From positions 1 to 7,101 of the forward strand of contig JAHEYM010000203.1 in assembly GCA_023251595.1 (NCBI GenBank): 7,101 nt of DNA, given 5' to 3'. The DNA is from Bacteroidota bacterium. Its GTDB lineage: Bacteria > Bacteroidota > Bacteroidia > AKYH767-A > JABDAW01. The notes beneath the pieces were generated by a model. The model saw only the letters and a program-made list of their open reading frames with translations. It made no database searches and had not been told where the DNA came from. The translations under genes and the position numbers were made by a program. Shown in pieces: positions 1 through 6,052 of the stretch. The number at the start of each line of letters is the position of its first letter. The first letter of the stretch is position 1.

Positions 1-136
1 CCGTAGGAAATGTAGAAGTATTGAAGAGTGCTCCAAATCTATTTATCAGATAATTTCGGAGCCCTTCCATGAGAACCGGATTTTTATCAACGATATAGAG
101 GTGATACCCTGGCGCGAATAATTGATCTGAGTTCAT
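1..136 (-). CDS. Response regulator, receiver domain N-terminus (partial, runs off window)
   Basis: Only the first 45 codons are present; the gene continues past the left edge. The ATG at 136-134 opens a frame with no stop. The segment YIVDKNPVLMEGLRNYL (residues 14-30) matches the first beta strand and helix of a receiver (REC) domain, closest to the NarL/LuxR-type pattern VDDHPLVREGL. The first acidic-pocket Asp is D17. The second is replaced by Lys (K18), a position often relaxed in Bacteroidota regulators. The phosphoacceptor Asp and any output domain lie outside the window, so the output (LuxR, LytTR, Fis-type or none) cannot be named. The gene starts 26 nt after the stop of the upstream lipoprotein gene, so co-transcription is plausible. 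No Shine-Dalgarno sequence is visible. The REC assignment is fairly secure; any function beyond that is unknown. Confidence 0.72.
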   Translation of the reverse strand, partial: MNSDQLFAPGYHLYIVDKNPVLMEGLRNYLINRFGALFNTSTFPT

Positions 137-140
137 GTTT

Positions 141-165
141 AAATTTTTAGTACGTGAAATTTTTA
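141..165. repeat. Two 9-bp direct repeats in the lipoprotein/regulator gap
   Basis: AAATTTTTA occurs at 141-149 and again at 157-165, 16 bp apart start to start. The pair fills most of the gap between the lipoprotein stop and the response-regulator start, and the second copy overlaps the lipoprotein stop codon. It could be a binding site for a regulator acting on the downstream gene. It is very AT-rich, so chance is a real alternative. Confidence 0.4.
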
Positions 166-609
166 TTTAACATCCTTATCTTTAGCTGTCAGATCTTTGA
201 AGGCTTTCTTAAGATCCTCCATCTCTTTATTGAATTGGGATTTAAATGTTTCCCATTGCTCTTTTCCTTCCGCTTTGTATTCTTTCATTTTTTTCTTGAG
301 CGCTTCGTTTTTTTGCTCCAATTCAGCCATTTTCTTTTTATATTCTGCCGTGATACTGTTTTTTTCTTTTTCCAGCTTCGCATTATACTCATCTATGCTT
401 TTATCATTGGCAGCAATCTTCTCGGCTGTTTCTTTTCTGTAATTCTCAATATCAGTAAGATAGGCTTCGTTCGCTTTATCTAAATCTTTATTTGCTTCCT
501 TTACATTTTCTTTTGCAGTTTCAACTTTTTCGGAGGGTGAGCTGCACCCAAAGATCATAAGGAAGTTTGTGGCGGTGAAAATCATGAGTACTGCGGCTGT
601 TCTTTTCAT
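163..609 (-). CDS. Small coiled-coil lipoprotein, sll1863-like
   Basis: This 148-residue protein has a type II signal peptide: MKR, a hydrophobic core (residues 5-20), then IFGC with the lipidation Cys at C22, followed by CSSPSE. The Ser residues after Cys do not form an obvious inner-membrane retention signal, so the compartment (periplasm-facing or surface) is open. From residue 26 to the end it is extremely rich in Lys and Glu, with heptad-like spacing that predicts one long coiled coil. The C-terminal part (115-148, GKEQWETFKSQFNKEMEDL and AFKDLT) resembles the tail of proteins annotated as the sll1863 stress-response family; this is recognition from memory, not a search. The first ATG is chosen because it supplies the charged n-region of the signal peptide. 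The gene lies 26 nt before a response regulator and about 180 nt after the terminator of the kinase cassette. Its biochemical role is unknown; an envelope-stress or structural role is inference. Confidence 0.85.
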   Translation of the reverse strand: MKRTAAVLMIFTATNFLMIFGCSSPSEKVETAKENVKEANKDLDKANEAYLTDIENYRKETAEKIAANDKSIDEYNAKLEKEKNSITAEYKKKMAELEQKNEALKKKMKEYKAEGKEQWETFKSQFNKEMEDLKKAFKDLTAKDKDVK

Positions 610-709
610 TGTTTTTTGGGTTTAGAGTGACATTAATCTAAAATCAACTTTTGTCTCCGGAGATTGCATCGGTCTTCTCATTCACGACCTTTTCCAAATC
701 TTTCCGTAC

Positions 710-732
710 GACAAAGTTGCGTTGCCTTTGTC
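710..732. repeat. Inverted repeat, 7-bp arms, upstream of lipoprotein gene
   Basis: GACAAAG (710-716) and CTTTGTC (726-732) are perfect inverted arms around a 9-nt spacer, TTGCGTTGC. The site is about 100 bp upstream of the lipoprotein start. No T-run follows on either strand, so it does not look like an intrinsic terminator. It could be an operator for the lipoprotein/regulator pair or an RNA hairpin in a leader. Apart from this, the 610-790 stretch shows a 10-bp palindrome at 654-663 and no convincing promoter match. Confidence 0.4.
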
Positions 733-790
733 CGAAATCTATTACATAACTTCATGAAAATGCTGTAAAGTTTCCACTTTCCAACAAAAG

Positions 791-808
791 AAAAATCCGT
801 TAAACGGA
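791..808 (-). terminator. Compact intrinsic terminator of the kinase cassette
   Basis: Reading the minus strand, TCCGTTTAACGGA (808-796) folds back on itself. The arms TCCGTT and AACGGA are complementary, though the innermost pairs must open to make a loop. Five T residues follow (795-791). It begins one base after the stop codon of the last receiver gene, the expected place for the end of the transcript. The stem is short, so termination may be partial and allow some read-through towards the lipoprotein. Confidence 0.5.
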
Positions 809-809
809 A

Positions 810-1256
810 TCAGATGCGCAGAAGAAAATTATCGCGGTTCAAAGCTGATGTGCGGTATTGCCAATTAATAACGGTTACTTCTGACAATACTTTTTTAAGT
901 GTTTCAAAATCGCTTGGCTTATTTATATAAATATTAGCACCAAACACAAATGTTTCTTCAATGTTTTCTTCTGATGCCGAGGTAGAATATATTGCGACAA
1001 CCATGTCTTTTAAACGATCAATTTGCTTCATTTCCTTTAAACAGTCGATTCCGTTTTTTCGGGGCATATTAAGATCAAGAAAAAGAATGTGGGGGATGAG
1101 AAGATCGGGCTGATTCAGATGTTCCATTAATTCAATACCATTGTTAACTGTCTGAATGAAGGTTTTTATTTTAATTTCAGCGAAAGCGTCTTTAAAAATA
1201 ATACGATCATCTTCATCATCATCAGCAAGTAAAATACGGGTTAATTCGCTTCGCAT
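810..1256 (-). CDS. Single-domain response regulator (Rcp1/CheY-like), second of the cassette
   Basis: This 148-residue protein is one receiver domain with no output domain. The acidic pocket is LLADDDEDD (D12, D13), the phosphoacceptor is D61 in FLDLNMPRKNG, the switch Ser/Thr is S91 in IYSTSAS, and the conserved Lys is K113 in INKPSD. All catalytic residues are present, so it should accept phosphate. It is a paralogue of the receiver encoded at 4547-5002: both share FLDLNMPRKNG, a STS switch and an aromatic C-terminal tail (here RDNFLLRI). Rcp1-type receivers typically pair with phytochrome-like or multi-PAS kinases, and such a kinase is encoded in the same run. The gene lies 59 nt after the AraC gene and is followed at once by a hairpin terminator, making it the last gene of the cassette. 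It probably relays or drains phosphate, or contacts a protein target; the target is not visible here. Confidence 0.93.
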   Translation of the reverse strand: MRSELTRILLADDDEDDRIIFKDAFAEIKIKTFIQTVNNGIELMEHLNQPDLLIPHILFLDLNMPRKNGIDCLKEMKQIDRLKDMVVAIYSTSASEENIEETFVFGANIYINKPSDFETLKKVLSEVTVINWQYRTSALNRDNFLLRI

Positions 1257-1315
1257 TTATATTATTATTTCAGGATTTTATTAAATCAAATTAAAGAGCG
1301 CAAGTTCGGGATTTT

Positions 1316-1879
1316 CTATTCCTTCGACATAACTATTTCCCGTCTTTTTGTTATGATTCGTTGAAAAGCCGTGGGCGTTAAGCCTGTTACATTTTTAAAT
1401 TGATTGCTGAAGTGAGCAGTGCTGCTATATTGCAACTTCCAGCAAATTTGAGTTAAACTTAATTCACCCGCCGTAATTAACTGCTTGGCACGTTCAATTC
1501 TTTGAAGGATAATAAAATTTTCGATACTGGTGTATGTTACTGCGGAAAAAAGATTCGAGATATAACCATAACTATGATTTAGTTTTTCAACCAAATAATT
1601 TGATACTTTTGAACTCGGTAGTTTTTCGTCCGAATAGATCATTTCCAACAATACAGATTTTATTTTCTGAACAAGTACACTTTTTTGATCCTCAACAATT
1701 CGAATTCCATAACTATTGAAACCCGCATTAAGTTGTTCGAGTTTAGCCTCCGAAAGGGTCTCTTTTATTTCAAGTTCACCAAAACCCTTTATTGAATATT
1801 CAAGGTTAAGGCGATCCAATTGCTCCTGCAGAACTTTTCTGCAAACCATGCCTACGTCGTAATTGATGTAAAGTACCAT
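1316..1879 (-). CDS. AraC-family regulator with degenerate HMA-like N-terminal domain
   Basis: The protein has 187 residues. Residues 1-66 resemble the small ferredoxin-fold (HMA/metallochaperone-like) domain that precedes AraC domains in a Bacteroidota family: MVLYINYDVGMVCRKV, then LSEAKLEQLNAGFNSYGIRIVED. The metal-binding MxCxxC motif is reduced to M11-V-C13-R-K-V16, with the second Cys lost. Residues 70-176 form the AraC DNA-binding domain. The first helix-turn-helix is around 91-112 and the second around 141-162 (LSLTQICWKLQYSSTAHFSNQFK), ending in the family signature TGLTPTAF. There is no receiver domain or ligand-binding cupin, so control by phosphorylation would have to be indirect. 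It starts 25 nt after the kinase stop, consistent with one transcript, and is preceded by a purine-rich GAGAGA next to the ATG. Its targets are unknown; the cassette promoter is a reasonable guess. Confidence 0.9.
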   Translation of the reverse strand: MVLYINYDVGMVCRKVLQEQLDRLNLEYSIKGFGELEIKETLSEAKLEQLNAGFNSYGIRIVEDQKSVLVQKIKSVLLEMIYSDEKLPSSKVSNYLVEKLNHSYGYISNLFSAVTYTSIENFIILQRIERAKQLITAGELSLTQICWKLQYSSTAHFSNQFKNVTGLTPTAFQRIITKRREIVMSKE

Positions 1880-1904
1880 TCTCTCGCAGTCTATAATTAA
1901 TTTA

Positions 1905-4523
1905 TTACTTTCTATCCGTTGGAATATAAATATTGAAGGTGGCTCCTTTATTCAACTGACTTGTTGCAGTGATAATTCCGTAATGATTATCTACAATTTT
2001 TTTAACAATAGCAAGCCCGATTCCCGTGCCGCTGTATTTTTCTTTGGTATGCAATCGCTGGAAAACTTCAAATATCGATTTGTCATATTCAGGTTCGAAA
2101 CCAATCCCATTGTCTGAAACTGTAATATGGCAATAGGTGACTGCCGGTAAAAGCGTAACTTCTTTAACTTTACTACCTTTAACAAGGACACTCTTTATCT
2201 GAATACGGGGTGTAATTCCGGGTGCTGTAAATTTGAGTGAGTTGCCGATGAGGTTAGTCATGAGCTGGTGAAATTGAAATGGAATAATGGCGGCGCTGCA
2301 CATTTCTCCTATCTCAATGATGGCATGTTTTTCATCGATACTTTCACGAAATTCATTTTCAACTTCCTTCACAAGCGTACGAAGATCGGTACACTCAAAT
2401 TTTTTATCAACAAAATTTATTCTGGAGAAGGCAAGTAAATCTTTGACGAGGTTTTGCATGTACGCCGCAGACTTCTGAATACGGTTAAAATAATCTTTAC
2501 CCCTGTCCGATAAATTTTGATGTTCAGATTCCTGAATGCGGGAGGCAAAGGTTTGGATTTTTCTCAGTGGCTCCTGCAAGTCGTGGCTCGAAACATAATT
2601 GAATGATTCCAGCTCTTTGTTAATTTTAATTAAATCATTATTTTGCTCTTCAATAAGCTTCGCCGTCTTTTTTTTCTCTGTGATGTCCTGATAAGAGGTA
2701 ACAGCATATATATTCCCTTCAATATTTATTAGTTGGTAAAAAACATTAGCATCGAATGTACTACCGTCTTTTCTCGTATATTGAACCTCGAAGCCGTTTT
2801 CCATTATTTTCTCTTTCAGAATCGTCAACAATTTTGCTGTTTCCTCAATGGGCAGATCTCTTAACTCCTCAACAGACCGGGTCTCCTCCAGTTGACCAAG
2901 TATAATCGGGATCAATCTTTGGTTTTCTTCATCTGATATTAAATTTAATTCCTCTGAAGAATGATTGATCACTTCTTCAGCAGTATAACCGAAGGAATTG
3001 TAAAAAAGAGTGTTGGCATATAGGATTTTGTTGGATCCTATTTCACCAAAAGTCATTGCAATAGGATTGTTCTCAAAGATTTTAAAAAATCGTTCCTGTC
3101 TGTTTAGAAGAAAAGCTTCATGTTTTTTCTGCTCCGTAACATCCTGCGCGGTTCCTGACATTGTGGTCGTATTGCCATTTTCATCAACAGATACCTTTCC
3201 TGCTGCATTGAGGACGCGAACTTCTCCGTCGTGACGAATAATCTTATAAAAGAAATTAAAAGGCTGCTGATCTTTTACAGCCTGTTGCACAATCCGGTTC
3301 ACATATTCTCTGTCGTCCGGGTCAACAATGTCCAGGATACTTTCACTACCAGCTTCAACCGCTTGCGGGATAATTCCATATATTCTGTATAGTTCATCCG
3401 ACCATTCGATTTTATTATTCTTTACATCCCACTCCCAACTTCCTATATGTGCCAATTTCTGCGCTTCCATGAGTTGGCGGGATTTTTTAGCGATACTTTC
3501 TTCTGCTTTTTTGCGAACTGAAATATCCTGAATAAAACCGATAAATGTATATGTGTTATTAATTTTTACCTCGGAAATGTTGAGTTCAACAGGAATTTCT
3601 GTTTTATCTTTCCTTAGTCCCTGCAGTTCAATCGCTTTATTAATAGCAGGTTCTTTGCCGGTTTTTAAAAAATGGCTTATTCCTCCTTCATACTGTCTGC
3701 GTAACCTCTCCGGAATAATTGTTTCAGTCAGTGCTTTTCCGGACACTTCTTTTTCTTTCCAGCCGAAAAGCAATTCAGCTTTCGGATTCCAACCTATAAT
3801 AATTCCATTTTCATCGGTTGTGATTACAGCGTAGGGTGCAGTTTCGAGAATGGTTTTTGTTTCAATCTCACTCTTTTCTTTTTCGGATTTCAGTCTGACA
3901 GCAATTTTTAAATCCTGCATTATCCTTAGATAAGATGCAATAACAATAACGAGAGAGCCAAGAATTAAAAAAAGGGCGGATAAAGGAGTAATCACTGTTT
4001 CGTTTGTGAATGACTCAGAACGCTCAATCAACAATTTGTCTTCCTCATTTTGCATCTTATTGAGTTGTCCTCTTACTTTTTCAGTTAAATGAATTTCTGA
4101 GTTTATTGCAGATTTCAATTCCGGACTCGATTGAGCCATAATAAATGACTGCAACACATTCTTCATATTCGATTTATTTTCATCGATTAGGCTGCGGAGT
4201 ATCCTGATGTTCTCAACCTGCTTAGGATTGTCTTTGATTAAACTATCGGTCATATTCAATTCTGAAGCAATCCTGTTAAATGCCGAGTCTCGTTTTAAAA
4301 GTAAAGATGAATCTGAAGTGAGCAGGAAACTTTTCTGGTAATACTCCATATTCACCACGGCAGACGAAATGTTTTTAAGTGAGAGCTTAACCTCATTTGT
4401 GTGGATAAGGGAAGCCGATTTATCAATAAGCCTGGTAATTTTAATATAAGAAAAAATAGAAAGGACAGTTAAAACAATAACTGTCGCAAGAAAAATAATC
4501 TTAATTCTCAGAGGGGTACCCAT
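1905..4523 (-). CDS. Membrane sensor histidine kinase: CHASE3, three PAS domains, HisKA, HATPase
   Basis: The protein has 872 residues. A transmembrane helix (about 8-28) and a second one (about 178-198) bracket a CHASE3-like sensor region (about 35-175, helical, with FLLTSD near 66-71). Three PAS domains follow: about 221-338 (ends FIQDISVRKKA), 352-468 (LAHIGSWEWDVKNN, ends AQDVTEQKK) and 475-620 (ends YQDITEKKK). The HisKA phosphorylation site is H647 in SSHDLQEPLRKI. ATPase motifs are the N box (LIGNSLKFT, N761), G1 (SDNGIGFEP) and G2 (GTGIGLAIV, 832-840). All catalytic residues appear intact. There is no fused receiver, so phosphate must go to separate proteins. The two receivers in the same gene run are the obvious candidates, the one 23 nt upstream in particular. 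The third PAS domain has a helical insert at about 545-575. The start at 4523 puts a basic residue just before the first membrane helix. The signal sensed cannot be read from the sequence. Confidence 0.95.
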   Translation of the reverse strand: MGTPLRIKIIFLATVIVLTVLSIFSYIKITRLIDKSASLIHTNEVKLSLKNISSAVVNMEYYQKSFLLTSDSSLLLKRDSAFNRIASELNMTDSLIKDNPKQVENIRILRSLIDENKSNMKNVLQSFIMAQSSPELKSAINSEIHLTEKVRGQLNKMQNEEDKLLIERSESFTNETVITPLSALFLILGSLVIVIASYLRIMQDLKIAVRLKSEKEKSEIETKTILETAPYAVITTDENGIIIGWNPKAELLFGWKEKEVSGKALTETIIPERLRRQYEGGISHFLKTGKEPAINKAIELQGLRKDKTEIPVELNISEVKINNTYTFIGFIQDISVRKKAEESIAKKSRQLMEAQKLAHIGSWEWDVKNNKIEWSDELYRIYGIIPQAVEAGSESILDIVDPDDREYVNRIVQQAVKDQQPFNFFYKIIRHDGEVRVLNAAGKVSVDENGNTTTMSGTAQDVTEQKKHEAFLLNRQERFFKIFENNPIAMTFGEIGSNKILYANTLFYNSFGYTAEEVINHSSEELNLISDEENQRLIPIILGQLEETRSVEELRDLPIEETAKLLTILKEKIMENGFEVQYTRKDGSTFDANVFYQLINIEGNIYAVTSYQDITEKKKTAKLIEEQNNDLIKINKELESFNYVSSHDLQEPLRKIQTFASRIQESEHQNLSDRGKDYFNRIQKSAAYMQNLVKDLLAFSRINFVDKKFECTDLRTLVKEVENEFRESIDEKHAIIEIGEMCSAAIIPFQFHQLMTNLIGNSLKFTAPGITPRIQIKSVLVKGSKVKEVTLLPAVTYCHITVSDNGIGFEPEYDKSIFEVFQRLHTKEKYSGTGIGLAIVKKIVDNHYGIITATSQLNKGATFNIYIPTDRK

Positions 4524-4531
4524 TTCCGAAA

Positions 4532-4546
4532 GATAAACAATTTATC
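4532..4546. repeat. Short dyad between receiver stop and kinase start
   Basis: GATAAA-CAA-TTTATC is a perfect 6-bp inverted repeat with a 3-nt centre. It occupies most of the 23-nt gap between the two genes and adjoins the receiver stop codon. As RNA it could form a weak hairpin that tunes the receiver-to-kinase ratio or protects an mRNA end. No T-run follows, so it is not a standard terminator. Confidence 0.4.
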
Positions 4547-5002
4547 TCAACTCGCTAATACAAATTGGTTCCTTGCAGGTTGCGGATTAAATTGATTCAG
4601 TTCTAAGGTGAATACTTTTTCAAGCGCTTTAACCAAAAGTAAGAATGAGGGTGGTTTAGAGATGAAGTAATGTGCCCCTAACTCGAAAGTTAAGTCTATG
4701 GTCACTTCATCGGAGGAAGTTGAAAATATAATGACAGGAATACCCTTCAACTTTGCACTCTGTCTGATTTCGCGTAGTGCCTCGAAGCCATTTTTGCGGG
4801 GCATATTGAGATCCAGAAAGATCACATAAGGGGGAGGTGGCACGGTATCATCCAGAATTTTCAGTAGTCCGGCGCCGTCATTCGAAATCAGTAGGACCGT
4901 TGCAGTCTTCAGTTCTCTTAGTGCTTCCTCGAAAAGCATGCAATCATCATCATCATCATCTGCGAGGTGGACAGTTTTTGGTTTGGGCTGGATTGAATTC
5001 AT
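4547..5002 (-). CDS. Single-domain response regulator (Rcp1/CheY-like), first of the cassette
   Basis: This 151-residue protein is a single receiver domain. The acidic pocket is LADDDDDDC (six consecutive Asp, 15-20; D15 and D16 align with the metal-binding pair). The phosphoacceptor is D64 in FLDLNMPRKNG, the switch residue is S94 in IIFSTSS, and the conserved Lys is K116 in ISKPPS. A Pro-rich loop, TVPPPPYV (53-60), precedes the phosphorylation strand. No output domain is fused. The nearest relative in the window is the receiver at 810-1256, but the two differ widely outside the motifs, so this is an old or functionally diverged duplication rather than a recent copy. It is the first gene after the TAAGTTTG promoter element and sits 23 nt before the kinase gene, the arrangement expected of a cognate kinase/receiver pair. 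Phosphotransfer from that kinase is likely; the downstream partner is unknown. Confidence 0.93.
   Translation of the reverse strand: MNSIQPKPKTVHLADDDDDDCMLFEEALRELKTATVLLISNDGAGLLKILDDTVPPPPYVIFLDLNMPRKNGFEALREIRQSAKLKGIPVIIFSTSSDEVTIDLTFELGAHYFISKPPSFLLLVKALEKVFTLELNQFNPQPARNQFVLAS
4943..4960 (-). repeat. (GAT)6 trinucleotide tract encoding the Asp run of the receiver
   Basis: Six identical GAT codons encode D15-D20 at the phosphorylation pocket of the first receiver. A uniform triplet tract can slip during replication, changing the number of Asp residues without a frameshift. The other receiver has a related but interrupted run (codons 12-17, at 1206-1223). Confidence 0.75.
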
Positions 5003-5068
5003 TTCTTAGCAGTATTTGAGGGTTAATACCTAATCTTAATCTTTAGTGCTTATGTATATACAGAAATG

Positions 5069-5076
5069 CAAACTTA
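5069..5076 (-). promoter_or_regulatory. Bacteroidota-type -7 element (TAAGTTTG) for the signalling cassette
   Basis: On the minus strand TAAGTTTG matches the Bacteroidota primary-sigma consensus TAnnTTTG exactly. It lies 66 bp upstream of the first receiver start, implying a leader of roughly 60 nt. The nearest upstream TTTG (5106-5103) is 26 nt away, longer than the usual spacing of about 19-21, so the -33 half is weak or absent. That would fit a promoter that needs an activator. Confidence 0.5.
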
Positions 5077-5097
5077 CAATAAATCTTCTATTTATTG
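5077..5097. promoter_or_regulatory. Perfect 8-bp dyad abutting the -7 element (candidate operator)
   Basis: CAATAAAT (5077-5084) and ATTTATTG (5090-5097) are perfect inverted arms around a 5-nt spacer. The dyad touches the TAAGTTTG element and so occupies the region between -7 and -33. A dimeric regulator bound here would control promoter access. A weaker alternative is a hairpin at the end of the PAP2 transcript, but the stem is AT-rich and no T-run follows on the minus strand. Confidence 0.45.
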
Positions 5098-5116
5098 CGG
5101 CGCAAAATACAAATTT

Positions 5117-6046
5117 TTAATTAAAATCGTATGTGATACCTAATGGATAGAGCGCTGTAACATTAATTTTATGTCGCTTTCCCTCATGTAAATCCACGAC
5201 CCAGTTTCCGGCGAAGAAACCTGTTGCTGCCGCCAGTATTTCATCGGATAGCCAATGCTGATGCTGATAAATTCTCGAAAACATAGTAAAACCGGCAGGT
5301 GCGAACGCTAAGATTTTCAATGTGGTGGAATGAGCATGTCTTGACATAACCGTTGAGAGCGCAAAAGCGCTTGTCGTATGTCCGCTTGGCATGGAGTGAA
5401 AATTATAATTCCACAGGTTGAAAGGGTGGTATGTAAATGCATTTTCTGTAGCGATGGGTCTCTCTCTTCCGATTGCGACTTTAAGAACCGTTGTAAAGAA
5501 TTCCGAATAAAGACCCGCCTGTAGTAATTCGATCGAGATTTTTTTTGCCGCGGTATCTTTAGCTGCTAACCCGTAGATCTCGAAACCTCCGGCAACGAGA
5601 CCAATAGAATACCATTCACCATATATCCTTCCTCCTTCAATAGGAGCGCTGTAATAATAGTGTTGTTGCCCCTGCGTGGAATTTGTAATTCGTTGATCGA
5701 ATGGCATTATAGCAAAAGTGGTGGCGATGACGATTCCAAGTCTTATCTTGTCTCTTGGTACCCACTTGGTCGGTTGTTTAACTATTAAAGATGTCTCATT
5801 CAAAAATTGCGGAAGACTATATAATCTCCTTTGTAATTTAACTTCCAATTTTTTTTCTTTGATAGTTTCGGGCGCAGTATTTACAATTTTTTTCTCCGTT
5901 AAACCTATTTTTTTTTGGGTTGAATCAATTTTCTTTTCTATCGGATCAATTTTTTTATTGGTTGAATCGACTTTCTGTTCTTGCGCAAAACCCCCTCGTT
6001 GGAAAACGATTATCAAGAGAAATGAAATAAATATTTTAGCGTTCAT
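5117..6046 (-). CDS. Exported PAP2-family phosphatase with heptad-repeat linker
   Basis: The protein has 309 residues. A Sec signal peptide (1-21, cut probably after GGFA) is followed by a Lys-rich heptad-repeat region (25-57) and a PAP2 domain. All three PAP2 motifs are intact: K189-x6-R196-P197 (KVAIGRERP), P220-S-G-H223 (MPSGHTTSA) and S257-R-x5-H264-x3-D268 (SRIYQHQHWLSDE). H223 and H264 are the expected catalytic pair, with H264 the nucleophile by family homology. Hydrophobic segments near 101-116, 145-162 and 270-284 suggest membrane association on the periplasmic side. PAP2 enzymes remove phosphate from lipids such as undecaprenyl diphosphate, phosphatidylglycerophosphate or lipid A; the substrate cannot be chosen here. 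It starts 6 nt after the stop of a second PAP2 gene. It is the last gene of its run and has no clear terminator behind it. Confidence 0.92.
   Translation of the reverse strand: MNAKIFISFLLIIVFQRGGFAQEQKVDSTNKKIDPIEKKIDSTQKKIGLTEKKIVNTAPETIKEKKLEVKLQRRLYSLPQFLNETSLIVKQPTKWVPRDKIRLGIVIATTFAIMPFDQRITNSTQGQQHYYYSAPIEGGRIYGEWYSIGLVAGGFEIYGLAAKDTAAKKISIELLQAGLYSEFFTTVLKVAIGRERPIATENAFTYHPFNLWNYNFHSMPSGHTTSAFALSTVMSRHAHSTTLKILAFAPAGFTMFSRIYQHQHWLSDEILAAATGFFAGNWVVDLHEGKRHKINVTALYPLGITYDFN
5891..5974 (-). repeat. Four 21-bp (7-residue) tandem repeats in the PAP2 linker
   Basis: Residues 25-52 read as KVDSTNK, KIDPIEK, KIDSTQK, KIGLTEK, followed by a further KI. The hydrophobic residue recurs every seven positions, with Lys on both sides. 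Units 1 and 3 share the DNA core GATTCAACC, so the array probably grew by duplication. It lies between the signal peptide and the PAP2 domain and could be a coiled-coil or a spacer for binding an anionic surface. Confidence 0.8.
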
Positions 6047-6052
6047 CGTTTT

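Noticed and set aside
154..483. Plus-strand hydrophobic, Phe-rich open frames opposite the lipoprotein gene
   Set aside because: They are produced by the complement of Lys/Glu-rich codons. The minus frame has a signal peptide, lipidation Cys and coiled coil, and is clearly the real gene.
654..663. 10-bp palindrome TCTCCGGAGA upstream of the lipoprotein gene
   Set aside because: It is short, single-copy in the window, without spacer or flanking symmetry, and of a size expected by chance.
731..755. Possible lipoprotein promoter (minus-strand TAGATTTC)
   Set aside because: It lacks the final G of the -7 consensus and has no -33 TTTG at the expected spacing; too weak to call.
1282..1300. Possible internal promoter ahead of the second receiver (minus-strand TTAATTTG)
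   Set aside because: It mismatches TAnnTTTG at the second base, and no TTTG lies at a suitable distance upstream.
4837..5019. Plus-strand open frame with a run of His residues
   Set aside because: It is the antisense shadow of the (GAT)6 Asp run in the first receiver gene; the minus-strand frame encodes a complete receiver domain.
5115..5126. Palindrome TTTTAATTAAAA over the stop of the second PAP2 gene
   Set aside because: It consists only of A and T, partly coding, and cannot form a stable stem, so it was not called as a terminator.
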